In this document: piece by piece, positions 1 to 7,983 of the stretch
Layout of the letters: each line of letters begins with the position of its first letter
How positions within the stretch are numbered: the stretch's first letter is position 1
DNA from: an uncultured Litorilinea sp.
GTDB taxonomy: Bacteria > Chloroflexota > Anaerolineae > Caldilineales > Caldilineaceae
Assembly: GCA_946885925.1 (NCBI GenBank)
Contig: CAMPHP010000005.1
Location: 1-18,049 of the forward strand
Direction of reading: 5' to 3'
DNA length: 18,049 nt
Made by a program: the position numbers and the translations under genes
The notes under the pieces: model-generated
What the model was told of the DNA's origin: nothing
Databases searched by the model: none
Seen by the model: the letters and a program-made list of their open reading frames with translations, nothing else

Positions 1-1
1 C

Positions 2-1219
2 ACCCGCGGCTATGACTGGACGCGCACGCGTACCCTCTTGGCCTTCACGGCTGTCAGTATAATTTTGCTTTTTCTCTATAGCAAAGGGTGGAGCCCCCAG
101 TTTTTGGTCTGGATTCTGGCCTTTCTGGCGCTGCTGCTGCCGACCTTGCGCGGTGTCCTGCTTACCATCTTCCTCAGTATGGTCAACGTGGTGGAGTCAC
201 ACCTCTTTATCATTATGTTGGAGAATGAGCATTGGATCCTGGAGGGAACTGCACTCACCCGCACGCTTATGCTGCTCTTGCTCATGGTCGAATTCTTGAG
301 CCAGATTTGGCCCTCACCTGCACGCGCCGCCACCTTGCGGCGTTGGGTCGCGGGGGCGAGTTGGGGCGTGATGCTGGTAGCACTGATCGGCGCGGCGTTT
401 GCCTCACCGCGCGTTGCCACAGCCTATTGGGATCAGCAGTTGGCGAAGCACCCCTGTCGTGATGCCATTGCCTATCTGGAACAGGAAGCAGGCTGGCCCA
501 ATTCCTTGCTCGTGACCCAACAGACGGAGGTATGGCGCGACCTGTATCCCTGGCTGCGTGAAGAGTACGAGTTCTACGTGGTGGATGGCTATGTCACTAG
601 CTATGCCTTTGCCGATGAAGCCTTGCGCCGTGTCAACGAAATTGAGGGGCAGGAGTTCTGGTGGGTCAGCCGCGCCGATGTACCCTATACACGCGAAAGT
701 CCGGCGGAAGTGCATGATCGCTATGTAGAACAGCCCGGTGTCTTTCGTCTTGAGGAACGGATGGCGGGTCTTTGTCGTCTTGAACGTATGATACGCTTAC
801 CTGAACCGCAGCCATTGGCAGTTGCAGCGGCTGCGGGTGGGCCGATTGTGCTAGACCAGGTTGCTTTGACCCCAGTTCAAGTGGGTGGCACACTGCGACT
901 GGTGCTATACTGGCATGCACAATCCCCCGTGAATGCACGCTATACAGTCTTTACCCAGTTGTTTGACCCCACGGGCGAATTGGTGGCACAGCAAGACAAT
1001 TGGCCTGTGGCTGGATTGGCACCGACTGATACATGGACGCCCGGTGCATTGATCCGCGACCCTTATGCGCTGACCTTGCCTGCTGACATTCCGGCGGGGG
1101 AGTATCAACTGTTGGTGGGGCTCTATGACGAACATGGACGAAGTACGCTGAAACTGGCGGATGGCAGCGAGGCTGACCATTTGGCGCTGCCAGTTTTGGT
1201 AGATAATGCAGATGAATGA
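2..1219 (+). CDS. Membrane protein with C-terminal beta-rich domain, GT39-like (5'-truncated)
   Basis: The frame is open to the left edge, so the true start lies outside the window; a TTG at 38 is only the first start-like codon. The first ~130 residues are strongly hydrophobic, with about four membrane segments, and look like the last helices of a GT-C/GT39-type polytopic glycosyltransferase. A soluble region follows, with alternating strands and helices (DAIAYLEQEAGWPNSLLVT onward). The last ~125 residues form a beta-rich domain with the landmarks LDQVALTP, TDTWTPG, LPADIPAGEYQL and VGLYD. The same domain ends the next gene, which starts six bases later, so the two are probably co-transcribed paralogues. 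The likely role is transfer of lipid-linked sugar in the envelope, but no catalytic acidic loop is visible because the N-terminus is missing. The membrane and soluble layout is seen in the sequence; the enzyme class is inferred from the neighbour. Confidence 0.7.
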   Translation, partial: TRGYDWTRTRTLLAFTAVSIILLFLYSKGWSPQFLVWILAFLALLLPTLRGVLLTIFLSMVNVVESHLFIIMLENEHWILEGTALTRTLMLLLLMVEFLSQIWPSPARAATLRRWVAGASWGVMLVALIGAAFASPRVATAYWDQQLAKHPCRDAIAYLEQEAGWPNSLLVTQQTEVWRDLYPWLREEYEFYVVDGYVTSYAFADEALRRVNEIEGQEFWWVSRADVPYTRESPAEVHDRYVEQPGVFRLEERMAGLCRLERMIRLPEPQPLAVAAAAGGPIVLDQVALTPVQVGGTLRLVLYWHAQSPVNARYTVFTQLFDPTGELVAQQDNWPVAGLAPTDTWTPGALIRDPYALTLPADIPAGEYQLLVGLYDEHGRSTLKLADGSEADHLALPVLVDNADE

Positions 1220-1225
1220 ATTTCT

Positions 1226-3619
1226 ATGAGCAACCAACTCACCGACATCCCCGAGATTGACAGCCAGGATCGCGCACTTGCCCTTGCGATTTTTGGCTTG
1301 CTGCTAGCCTCTTATCTCCTTACCTATACTGGCTACATTCAAAGCAGCGATGGCCTGGCGATGTTTGCTACCACGGATAGCATGGTGCGCCGTGGCGAGC
1401 TTGATAGCAACCAATTGCTCTGGATGGGCAACCAACAGGGCAATATTGGTCCGGATGGCGATTTGTACAGCCGCAAAGGGTTGGGGATGGCACTGGCGGC
1501 CTATCCGTTGATCTGGATTGCACGCCTCTGGCCCGCGTTCGGCTTGGCGCAGACTGCGCTCTTGCTCAACCCGATCCTAACAGCATGGACAGGCGGCTTG
1601 CTCTTCCGCACAGGACGACGCTTGGGCTGGAGCCGTCCGGTTGCGGTGGCGGTCGCGCTGATTTTTGGCCTAGCAACGCTCGCCTGGCCCTATACACAGA
1701 CTTTCTTTAGCGACCCTGTTTGTGCTTGGGGGCTTTTTGGCGCGTTTTATGGGCTGCTCAGTTATAGCCAAACCGCTCGCAAGCGTTATCTGCTTCTGGG
1801 CACTTTGGCGTGGGGAGTGGCTTATCTGGCGCGGGTGATCAACCTGATTACGCTGCCGCTCTTTGTGGTGGGGCTGATTTATGCCATTTTTGCCGCCGCA
1901 CCCGTAGAGCGTCCGGATCGAGCGCCCTTGTCCCGCCCGACTTCCTGGGGAGAGGGGGTCAGGAGCCTGTTCAAGGACCACTGGCGACCGCTGGTGACTG
2001 CCTTGATCCCCGTTGTCTTGGTGGGGCTGATTTCGCTCTGGTGGAATTGGGCGCGCTATGGCAGTGTGTGGGACAGCGGCTATGTCGAGACAGAACGCTT
2101 TGACGCGCTTTGGTGGTTTGGTATCGCCGGGCTGATTGCTGGCCCCTCGCGCGGTATGTTCTGGTATAGCCCTATTCTGCTGCTTGCCATCCCTGGCGCG
2201 CGCCTCTTCTGGCGGCAGGCAAGGGCGGTCTTTCTCTTTTGCGTGGCGATCAGCCTGCTCTATGTACTGATCTATGGCAAGTGGTATATGTGGCATGGGG
2301 GCTATAGCTGGGGGCCGCGCTTCTTAGTGCCCATCCTCCCCTTCATGGCGCTGCTCACCGGCCCGATCTTGCAACGCATCTTTGTTCAAGGCGCAGGCGG
2401 TGTATTGGCGCGCACCGGCGTGTGGGCGCTGGTGTTGCTCTCGGTGGCGATTCAGTGGCTTGGCTTGCTGGTTCCCTTTGGCTTGGTACAAGATTACCTG
2501 GCTGAGACGGTTTCGCCACTCTTTGCACCAGAAACCTTTACACGCTTAGCATATTCTCCCTTGCTGTTACAATGGGACTATTTGCGCCCGGAGCATATCC
2601 ACCTGGCCTGGTGGCGTGGACAGAATGCCGTAGATTGGGTCGGCTTGCTCTTGCCTTTGGCAGCGGTTGTGGTGGGTGCAGGTTGGTTGCTCTACCAGTT
2701 GCGCCGGAAGCAGGCGGGCGAAACGGGGGCGAGTTGGCTCAACAGCGTCAGCTTTGTCTTTATCGCGCTGATGACCGTGGGCGTATTGTTCTATGCCAAT
2801 ACGAATCTCGTTAGCCCGGAACTCGTGCGCGCCGCCGAGCGTATAGTTCAAGATGAGCGGTCAGGCGATGCGATTGTCCTGCTGAAAGCGACGCGCACAC
2901 AGGATTTTATGAATGTCTATCATGGACGTTTACCGCTCTATGGCTTCTTTGCTCAGGGCGACCTAGACGCTGATAATGAAGAGTGGCTAGCCACCCTGCG
3001 CCAGCAATATGACCGGCTTTGGGTACTGCCCGACGAATTGCAGCCCAACGAGTCGGGATGGGAACGCACCTTGCGCGGGGATGACTTTTTGCTTGTGGAT
3101 ACACGTATGAGCGAACCATCCGGTCAGCGGCTGGCGCTCTATGCCACCAGTTCCCAGCGTTCGCTGCAAGAGGCTGGCATTGGTACCATCTTTGGCGATC
3201 CTGCCTTGGCTGCAGGTAGCGTCACCACTGGCAATGGCTGGATCCGGTTGGATGGCTATGCCTTGACCCCGGAAACCACAGCAGGTGGCGAACTGCTGTT
3301 GGCGCTGCGTTGGGAAAGCTTGCGCTCGGTGGAAGACGATTACCAGGTCTTTGTCCATCTACTCAACGCCAATGACGATAAATTGGCTCAACGCGATGGT
3401 CAGCCTGTCCAGTGGATGCGTCCTACGAGTACTTGGCAGCCAGGAGAGGAGATTATCGACCGCTATGGATTGCTGTTACCTGATGATCTACCCTCCGGCA
3501 GTTACACCATCGCCGTGGGTCTCTATGACCCTGTGAGTGGTCAGCGTTTGCCGGTTAGTGCAGGTCCACGCGATTATGCAATTGAACTGGGTCCGGTTGT
3601 GGTGGCGTCGAATCGCTAA
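1226..3619 (+). CDS. GT39-like (GT-C fold) membrane glycosyltransferase with C-terminal beta-rich domain
   Basis: 797 residues. A first membrane helix (about residues 18-37) is followed by an extracytoplasmic loop with SSDGLAMF around Asp42, the place where GT-C enzymes carry a catalytic acidic residue. About ten hydrophobic segments follow. Family-like landmarks are DLYSRKGLGMALAAYPL (~78-94), WWNWARYGSVWDSGY, FWYSPILLL and WHGGYSWGPRFLVPILPFM. After the last helix (~res 500-520) comes a soluble alpha/beta segment, then from ~669 a beta-rich domain matching the end of the preceding protein (ALTP, TSTWQPGE, LPDDLPSGSYTIAVGLYD). Enzymes of this type use polyprenyl-phosphate sugars at the outer membrane face; the acceptor here is unknown. 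No clear Shine-Dalgarno sequence precedes the ATG, which lies six bases after the upstream stop, so translation is probably coupled. The membrane class is firm; donor and acceptor cannot be told. Confidence 0.75.
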   Translation: MSNQLTDIPEIDSQDRALALAIFGLLLASYLLTYTGYIQSSDGLAMFATTDSMVRRGELDSNQLLWMGNQQGNIGPDGDLYSRKGLGMALAAYPLIWIARLWPAFGLAQTALLLNPILTAWTGGLLFRTGRRLGWSRPVAVAVALIFGLATLAWPYTQTFFSDPVCAWGLFGAFYGLLSYSQTARKRYLLLGTLAWGVAYLARVINLITLPLFVVGLIYAIFAAAPVERPDRAPLSRPTSWGEGVRSLFKDHWRPLVTALIPVVLVGLISLWWNWARYGSVWDSGYVETERFDALWWFGIAGLIAGPSRGMFWYSPILLLAIPGARLFWRQARAVFLFCVAISLLYVLIYGKWYMWHGGYSWGPRFLVPILPFMALLTGPILQRIFVQGAGGVLARTGVWALVLLSVAIQWLGLLVPFGLVQDYLAETVSPLFAPETFTRLAYSPLLLQWDYLRPEHIHLAWWRGQNAVDWVGLLLPLAAVVVGAGWLLYQLRRKQAGETGASWLNSVSFVFIALMTVGVLFYANTNLVSPELVRAAERIVQDERSGDAIVLLKATRTQDFMNVYHGRLPLYGFFAQGDLDADNEEWLATLRQQYDRLWVLPDELQPNESGWERTLRGDDFLLVDTRMSEPSGQRLALYATSSQRSLQEAGIGTIFGDPALAAGSVTTGNGWIRLDGYALTPETTAGGELLLALRWESLRSVEDDYQVFVHLLNANDDKLAQRDGQPVQWMRPTSTWQPGEEIIDRYGLLLPDDLPSGSYTIAVGLYDPVSGQRLPVSAGPRDYAIELGPVVVASNR

Positions 3620-3672
3620 TCACAGCCAAGGGAAGCCCTACCGGACTCGCCCAGAGCACACAAGAGGAAACT

Positions 3673-4578
3673 ATGCTTATGAACGTTATGCACGCTCGAC
3701 CCAATACCCATGTACACCTTCCTTTGCGGCTTTCTTTGATAAATACTTTGATAAATACTTTGATGAGTACTTCGATGAAGACACGTTACGGCCTGTACTT
3801 GCTGTTGACATGCCTGCTTCTCGTGGCGTGTGGTGGAGAAGAGGCCACACCAGCGACCGCAACCGCGCCTAGCGAGGCTGCCGCAGCACCCGTCTCCCCA
3901 TTAGCCACAGCCAGCGCGCCAGCGAGTGCTACCGCGGCAATAACGCCAGCAGACACGGCTGCGGTGAGTGAGCCGGTAGGTATAGCTGCTCTCGTCCCTA
4001 GTGCGGTCGCCACAGATCCCGTCATCACCTCGACGGATTCAACGCCCGGTGCCACGCCGAGCTTTACCCCGCTCGAAGTAAAGGAAGATGATGGCTGTGA
4101 GATTGAGTCTAACCTGGACTTGGTGGGCTATCCCAATCTTGAGGAGACGATGGGCTGTGCAACCGAGGAGGCGCGCTTTGACCCCATCGCGATCAACGAA
4201 TTTGGTGATGCCCAGCCAACCGACCGCTTTATGCTCTGGTTTAGCCACGAAGATTTGATCTACGTGCTCTTGCCCGATGGCAGCTATGATACCTATGATG
4301 ATACTTGGGAAGAGGGCAAGGATCCAACCTTCCCGTGTAATCCCTCGGGTGGCATAGAAGATTCGCCACCACTGCCTCGCCGTGGCTTTGGCAAGCTCTG
4401 GTGTAGCAATCCCGAACTGCAGGAGATTCTGGGGACGGTGCCGCGCGAAGAACGGCTCTGCCAATATTCCGTGCTGCAACGCTTTGAAAGTGGGCGATTG
4501 CTTGCTTGTTTCGAGGATGGTAGCATCCGCTATTTCCGCATTCTCGATAATGGCACGTGGGATCTGGAGATGCAGTGA
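3673..4578 (+). CDS. Surface lipoprotein with Ala/Thr/Pro linker and duplicated C-terminal module
   Basis: 301 residues from the ATG at 3673, which has an AGAGG ribosome site five bases upstream. A lipoprotein signal peptide (TRYGLYLLLTCLLLVAC, lipobox Cys53) starts only at about residue 36. The ATGs at 3763 and 3775 give shorter, more usual signal peptides but lack a ribosome site, so the start is unsettled. After Cys53 comes a low-complexity Ala/Thr/Pro/Ser linker to ~135, typical of a cell-surface tether. The rest contains a two-copy module: 'YPNLEETMGCATEE...FMLWFSHEDLIYVLLPDGSY..DTW' (~153-212) and 'NPELQEILGTVPREE...GRLLACFEDGSIRYFRILDNGTW' (~246-296), joined by GFGKLW. Six cysteines lie in this part, so disulfides are possible. 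I associate such modules with extracellular Chloroflexota proteins; the function is unknown. The next gene, rsmD, is unrelated and follows on the same strand. Confidence 0.7.
   Translation: MLMNVMHARPNTHVHLPLRLSLINTLINTLMSTSMKTRYGLYLLLTCLLLVACGGEEATPATATAPSEAAAAPVSPLATASAPASATAAITPADTAAVSEPVGIAALVPSAVATDPVITSTDSTPGATPSFTPLEVKEDDGCEIESNLDLVGYPNLEETMGCATEEARFDPIAINEFGDAQPTDRFMLWFSHEDLIYVLLPDGSYDTYDDTWEEGKDPTFPCNPSGGIEDSPPLPRRGFGKLWCSNPELQEILGTVPREERLCQYSVLQRFESGRLLACFEDGSIRYFRILDNGTWDLEMQ
3735..3782 (+). repeat. 12-bp tandem repeat, four copies, at lipoprotein start region
   Basis: The units TTTGATAAATAC, TTTGATAAATAC, TTTGATGAGTAC and TTCGATGAAGAC follow each other without gaps. The first two are identical and the last two diverge. 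In the lipoprotein frame they encode LINT-LINT-LMST-SMKT. The third and fourth units each carry an in-frame ATG, and the fourth ATG begins the canonical signal peptide. Confidence 0.9.
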
Positions 4579-4591
4579 GGCACGCAGAGCC

Positions 4592-4617
4592 GCAGAGAGG
4601 GAATGCAGAGAGGGAAT
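4592..4617 (+). repeat. 13-bp perfect tandem duplication in rsmD leader
   Basis: GCAGAGAGGGAAT occurs twice back to back, and a further GCAGAG-like element lies just upstream. It fills the 53-bp gap between the lipoprotein stop and the rsmD start. It places an extra purine-rich AGAGGG tract ahead of the probable rsmD ribosome site (AGGAG, 4619-4623). Confidence 0.9.
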
Positions 4618-4631
4618 TAGGAGTAGTCGCC

Positions 4632-5243
4632 ATGCGGGTTATTGCCGGAAGTGCCAGAGGCCACAGATTACAGTCGGTACCAGGGGATAGTACCCGCCCC
4701 ATCACCGACCGCGCCAAAGAAGCACTCTTTAGTATCCTGGGCGATTGGATTCGGGAGACGCGTGTGCTTGACCTCTTTGGCGGAACCGGTGCGGTGGGTA
4801 TCGAAGCTCTTAGCCGCGGAGCCGCCCATGCCCACTTTCTCGACCGCAACCGCAAGGCTGTGCAGACGATCCAGGCCAACTTGCAGCATTGTAAATTCGA
4901 GCATCAAGCCACGGTAGCGCAAGGTGACGCCTTCGCCTTCCTTGAAAGCTACCGTGGCGAACCCTTTGACCTTATCTACATCGCACCTCCGCAATATCAA
5001 GGACTATGGCACAAGGCGTTGACCCTGGTGGATCAACGTCCCGAACTGCTCGCCCCCTTTGGCGCAGTCATCGTCCAGATCCACCCGCGCGAAGACGAGC
5101 CGGTAGAACTCAACTTCCTAGAGGAATACGACCGCCGCGAATACGGCTCGGTGCTGCTGATCTTCTATGCGTCGAGCGAGGATCTGGCGGCGGATGAGGA
5201 TGAAGATGAGGAGGAGGAAGATGAGGGGCTGGAGGAGGAATAG
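4632..5243 (+). CDS. rsmD: 16S rRNA (guanine(966)-N2)-methyltransferase RsmD
   Basis: 203 residues from the ATG at 4632, chosen because AGGAG lies eight bases upstream and MRVIAGSARGHRL is the usual RsmD N-terminus. The frame stays open further 5' to about 4557, overlapping the lipoprotein gene, but that part looks non-coding. RsmD methylates the exocyclic amine of G966 in 16S rRNA using S-adenosylmethionine, during 30S maturation in the cytoplasm. Visible landmarks are the basic 'STRPITDRAKEALFSIL' region (20-36) and SAM-binding motif I VLDLFGGTGAVGIEALSRGA (45-64). The catalytic motif IV reads IAPPQY (117-122), where the family norm is Asp or Asn before PP followed by an aromatic residue. 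The C-terminus carries an acidic tail of about 20 residues (DEDEDEEEEDE) outside the normal fold. Family assignment is firm. The motif IV variant may be lineage-typical rather than a defect. Confidence 0.92.
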   Translation: MRVIAGSARGHRLQSVPGDSTRPITDRAKEALFSILGDWIRETRVLDLFGGTGAVGIEALSRGAAHAHFLDRNRKAVQTIQANLQHCKFEHQATVAQGDAFAFLESYRGEPFDLIYIAPPQYQGLWHKALTLVDQRPELLAPFGAVIVQIHPREDEPVELNFLEEYDRREYGSVLLIFYASSEDLAADEDEDEEEEDEGLEEE

Positions 5244-5255
5244 TCACGCGTAGGA

Positions 5256-5273
5256 CGGAGGTTAAAGCCTCCG
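5256..5273. other. Inverted repeat (hairpin 1) after rsmD
   Basis: CGGAGG-TTAAAG-CCTCCG is a perfect six-bp stem with a six-base loop, 13 bases after the rsmD stop. No T-run follows on the + strand, so it is a weak terminator candidate or an mRNA 3'-end stabiliser. Confidence 0.6.
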
Positions 5274-5280
5274 GCAAACA

Positions 5281-5304
5281 GAAAAAGCCCCAACGAGTGG
5301 GGCT
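5281..5304 (-). terminator. Intrinsic terminator of the ABC-transporter/arabinofuranosidase operon
   Basis: Read on the - strand, AGCCCC-ACTCGTT-GGGGCT forms a six-bp GC-rich stem with a seven-base loop, followed directly by five T residues. It lies about 100 bases past the stop of the GH51 gene, the last gene of the - strand operon. On the + strand the same stem lacks a T-run. Confidence 0.75.
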
Positions 5305-5314
5305 GTGCTGTCCC

Positions 5315-5331
5315 ATTGCTTATCAAGCAAT
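5315..5331. other. Inverted repeat (hairpin 3) in convergent gap
   Basis: ATTGCTT-ATC-AAGCAAT is a perfect seven-bp stem with a three-base loop. It lies between the intrinsic terminator and the next hairpin. Confidence 0.6.
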
Positions 5332-5352
5332 CAAGTTGAAAGTGCATACAGC

Positions 5353-5389
5353 GATTGGCCCTAAACTCCAAGGAAGGATAAGGCCAATC
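5353..5389. other. Inverted repeat (hairpin 4) next to GH51 stop
   Basis: GATTGGCC (5353-5360) and GGCCAATC (5382-5389) form a perfect eight-bp stem with a 21-base loop. It is the first structure met by a polymerase leaving the GH51 gene on the - strand, 16 bases after its stop. Confidence 0.6.
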
Positions 5390-5405
5390 ACTAAATTGTA
5401 GAGGA

Positions 5406-6911
5406 TTAGTATACTTCCAGCGCCACCACCGACATCTTGGGCATGACTATCTCCAGCCCGTCAGCACTGAACTCGGCCCCATTGAATGCTTTTGGCTGCA
5501 CCTCATTTGGCTTCTCGAAAGTATTGTGCGCGTTCATGCTCTTCCCTTGCAGCACGCGGCCTTGCACCTGGCTTCCCTTCACGCCGCGCACGAAGAGATT
5601 CACGGCAATATCCTTGTGTGGGTTGGCATTGCTCAGAGTGATATGCAGCTTGCCGCTGTCGTCAATGGATGCGGAGGCGGAGATGGCAGGCACGCAATAG
5701 TCGCCGTACTCATAGCGCTCACTCTCTACATCACAGGGAACCAGCGTGGCGTCTTGGTGCACAGCGTACATCTCAAAGACGTGATAGCTGGGGGTGAGCA
5801 GCATTTTCTCATGCTGCGTGAGTACCATTGCCTGGAGCACGTTGACTGTCTGGGCAATGTTTGCCATGCGTACGCGGTCAGCGTGTTTGTTGAAGATGTC
5901 GAGCGTTGTCGCCGCTACAATTGCATCGCGTATGCTGTTCTGCTGGTAGAGGAAGCGCGGGTGTGTCCCCGGCTCCACAGCATACCAGGTGCCCCATTCA
6001 TCCACGATCATCGCCACCTTTTTGTCAGGGTCATATTTGTCCATGATGGTCGAATGTTTGCGTACCAACTCATCCATGAACAACCCTTTGGCGATAATCT
6101 CAATCCATTGATCCTCTTCAAATTGCGTGGCGGAGCCAACACGCGTGCCGTCGGGCAATCGCTGCACCGATGTGTAATAGTGCAGCGCAAGCCCATCCAT
6201 GTAGGGTGCATTGAGCATCCGTGCATCCCCGGCCTTCGCCATCAGCACTTCAGTCCAGTGATAGTCGTCGTTGCGTGCGCCACAGGCAATGCGATATAGC
6301 TTGTTCTCGCCATAGTTGCGCGCATAGACACCATAGCGGCGGTAGAGGTCTGAGTAGTACTCAGCGGTCATGCGCCCGCCACAGCCCCAATTTTCATTAC
6401 CCACGCCAAAGTATTGCAGCTTCCACGCTTCAGGATGGCCGTTTGCCGCGCGCAGATCTGCCATTGGGCTTTTGCCCTCAAAAGTAACATACTCCACCCA
6501 TTGCGACATCTCCTGCACCGTGCCGCTGCCCACATTGCCACAGATGTAAGGCGCGCAATTGAGTTGCGCGCATAGCTCCATAAACTCATGCGTGCCAAAG
6601 TGGTTGTTCTCTACCACGCCGCCCCAGTGCGTGTTGATCATGGTCGGGCGTTTGTCGCGCGGGCCGATGCCATCCATCCAGTGATACTCATCGGCAAAGC
6701 AGCCACCGGGCCAGCGCAATACTGGGATCTTGAGCTTGCGCAGTGCCTCAACCACATCGGTACGAATGCCATTGACATTCGCAATCGGTGAATCCTCGCC
6801 CACCCACAGCCCCTCATAGATACAGCGCCCCAGGTGTTCGGCAAAGTGACCATAGATATTGCGGTCGATCTTTGTCTTGGCGAGCTTAACGTCCAATGTA
6901 ATGTCGTTCAT
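5406..6911 (-). CDS. abfA: Alpha-L-arabinofuranosidase, GH51, intracellular
   Basis: 501 residues from the ATG at 6911 ([21 protein letters not shown]). The frame is open further upstream, but that extension lies inside the preceding ATPase gene and is not family-like. Glycoside hydrolase family 51 enzymes remove non-reducing terminal alpha-L-arabinofuranosyl units by a retaining mechanism. Visible motifs are [11 protein letters not shown] (20-30), [14 protein letters not shown] (65-78), GNENWGCGG with the probable acid/base Glu173, and VDEWGTWY with the probable nucleophile Glu305. The length matches bacterial GH51 enzymes (~500 residues), and the (beta/alpha)8 domain is followed by a C-terminal beta domain. 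There is no signal peptide, so it acts in the cytoplasm on imported oligosaccharides. It is the last gene of the ABC operon, seven bases after the upstream ATPase stop. Confidence 0.95.
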   Translation of the reverse strand: MNDITLDVKLAKTKIDRNIYGHFAEHLGRCIYEGLWVGEDSPIANVNGIRTDVVEALRKLKIPVLRWPGGCFADEYHWMDGIGPRDKRPTMINTHWGGVVENNHFGTHEFMELCAQLNCAPYICGNVGSGTVQEMSQWVEYVTFEGKSPMADLRAANGHPEAWKLQYFGVGNENWGCGGRMTAEYYSDLYRRYGVYARNYGENKLYRIACGARNDDYHWTEVLMAKAGDARMLNAPYMDGLALHYYTSVQRLPDGTRVGSATQFEEDQWIEIIAKGLFMDELVRKHSTIMDKYDPDKKVAMIVDEWGTWYAVEPGTHPRFLYQQNSIRDAIVAATTLDIFNKHADRVRMANIAQTVNVLQAMVLTQHEKMLLTPSYHVFEMYAVHQDATLVPCDVESERYEYGDYCVPAISASASIDDSGKLHITLSNANPHKDIAVNLFVRGVKGSQVQGRVLQGKSMNAHNTFEKPNEVQPKAFNGAEFSADGLEIVMPKMSVVALEVY

Positions 6912-6918
6912 CCGTCTC

Positions 6919-7983
6919 TCAATTCGGTACTTGTGCAGCGGGCTGAACTGGCTGCATGGTTTGATTTGAGTTGTGATGGATCTTAGAAACGGGGTTATGC
7001 TCTGTATAGAGATAGCACTTGACGGTTCTGCCATCAACCTCTACATCAGGCGGGTTGGCTTTGCGGCAGATATCCATCACATGGGGACAGCGCCCCGCAT
7101 ACTTACAGCCAACGCGGGTATATTCTTTGACCTCGGTTGCGCCCAGTTCAATCGGCTTGACCCAACTCTGGCGCGCCTCGACGGTGGGCTTGGGCACCGA
7201 TTCTTGCAAGAGTTGTGTATAGGGGTGGAGGGGCCGGTCGAGTACAGCCTCCACAGGGCCAGACTCCACCACATAGCCGCGCAGCATGATGGCGATACGG
7301 TCACTGATGTAGTAGGCTGTGGCGAGATCATGGGTGATGTAGATTACGCTGACGCGCTGTTCATCACGCAACTTGCGAAAGACGTTGACGATTGACATGC
7401 GTAATGACGCATCAACCATTGATACAGGCTCGTCCGCCAGGATCAAGCGGGGCTGAGGAATCAATGCCCGCGCCACCGCGACGCGCTGGATCTGCCCGCC
7501 AGAAAGCTCGTGCGGGTAGCGACGGCTGATCTCTTCAAGTGACAATCCAACCTGACGCAGTGCATCGTCTACAATGGAAATGGCGGAGCGACGGTTGGCT
7601 GCGCGACCAAAGTTAATTGCTGTATCAAAGAGATAATCCTCGACACGACCGAGCGGGCTAAAGGTCTCGAAGGGATTCTGAAAGACCGGCTGTACCTTAC
7701 GCATAAATTCCATCGTGTCGCGGCGTGACTTTAGGGCGGCAAGGTCGCGGCCCTCAAAGCGTACCGTGCCCTCCGTCGGGTCGAGATCATGCAGCAGCAG
7801 ACGTGCCAGTGTTGTCTTGCCACTCCCGCTTTCGCCAGCAACGGTAAAAATCTCGGGCCGGTCATCGTCCAACGAGAGCGATACGTTGTTGACGGCCACC
7901 AGGCGATTGCCGCCAAGGAGCCCTCCAATATGGAAGGAAGCCGTCACATGCTCAACATCGAGTAGCTTTTTCTTTGCGCTCAT
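6919..7983 (-). CDS. Oligopeptide/oligosaccharide ABC transporter ATPase, OppF/DppF-like
   Basis: 354 residues. Walker A is GESGSGKT (50-57), the signature is LSGGQIQR (160-167) and Walker B is LILADEP (180-186), followed by SMVDASLR and a switch His in [10 protein letters not shown]. The C-terminal extension contains [12 protein letters not shown] and the cysteine-bearing [14 protein letters not shown] stretch typical of the oligo/dipeptide ATPase C-terminal domain. The start ATG overlaps the preceding ATPase stop by four bases (ATGA), indicating translational coupling. With its partner it should form the heterodimeric nucleotide-binding unit that powers uptake through the two permeases of this operon. 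In the peptide/nickel family, OppF-like members pair with OppD-like members. Substrate cannot be read from the ATPase; linkage to GH51 favours an arabinose-containing oligosaccharide. Confidence 0.92.
   Translation of the reverse strand: MSAKKKLLDVEHVTASFHIGGLLGGNRLVAVNNVSLSLDDDRPEIFTVAGESGSGKTTLARLLLHDLDPTEGTVRFEGRDLAALKSRRDTMEFMRKVQPVFQNPFETFSPLGRVEDYLFDTAINFGRAANRRSAISIVDDALRQVGLSLEEISRRYPHELSGGQIQRVAVARALIPQPRLILADEPVSMVDASLRMSIVNVFRKLRDEQRVSVIYITHDLATAYYISDRIAIMLRGYVVESGPVEAVLDRPLHPYTQLLQESVPKPTVEARQSWVKPIELGATEVKEYTRVGCKYAGRCPHVMDICRKANPPDVEVDGRTVKCYLYTEHNPVSKIHHNSNQTMQPVQPAAQVPN

Noticed and set aside
1670..2296. - strand open frame (208 codons) inside the glycosyltransferase gene
   Set aside because: It is the shadow of a polytopic membrane protein; the translation is highly polar and lacks any start signal or recognisable motif.
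4241..4879. Long - strand open frame (212 codons) across the lipoprotein-rsmD junction
   Set aside because: It overlaps two well-supported + strand genes, and its translation is Arg/Pro/Ser-rich noise typical of a shadow frame.
5526..6299. Long + strand open frame (257 codons) inside the GH51 gene
   Set aside because: It is antisense to a conserved enzyme with intact catalytic motifs, has no ribosome site, and its translation shows no family features.
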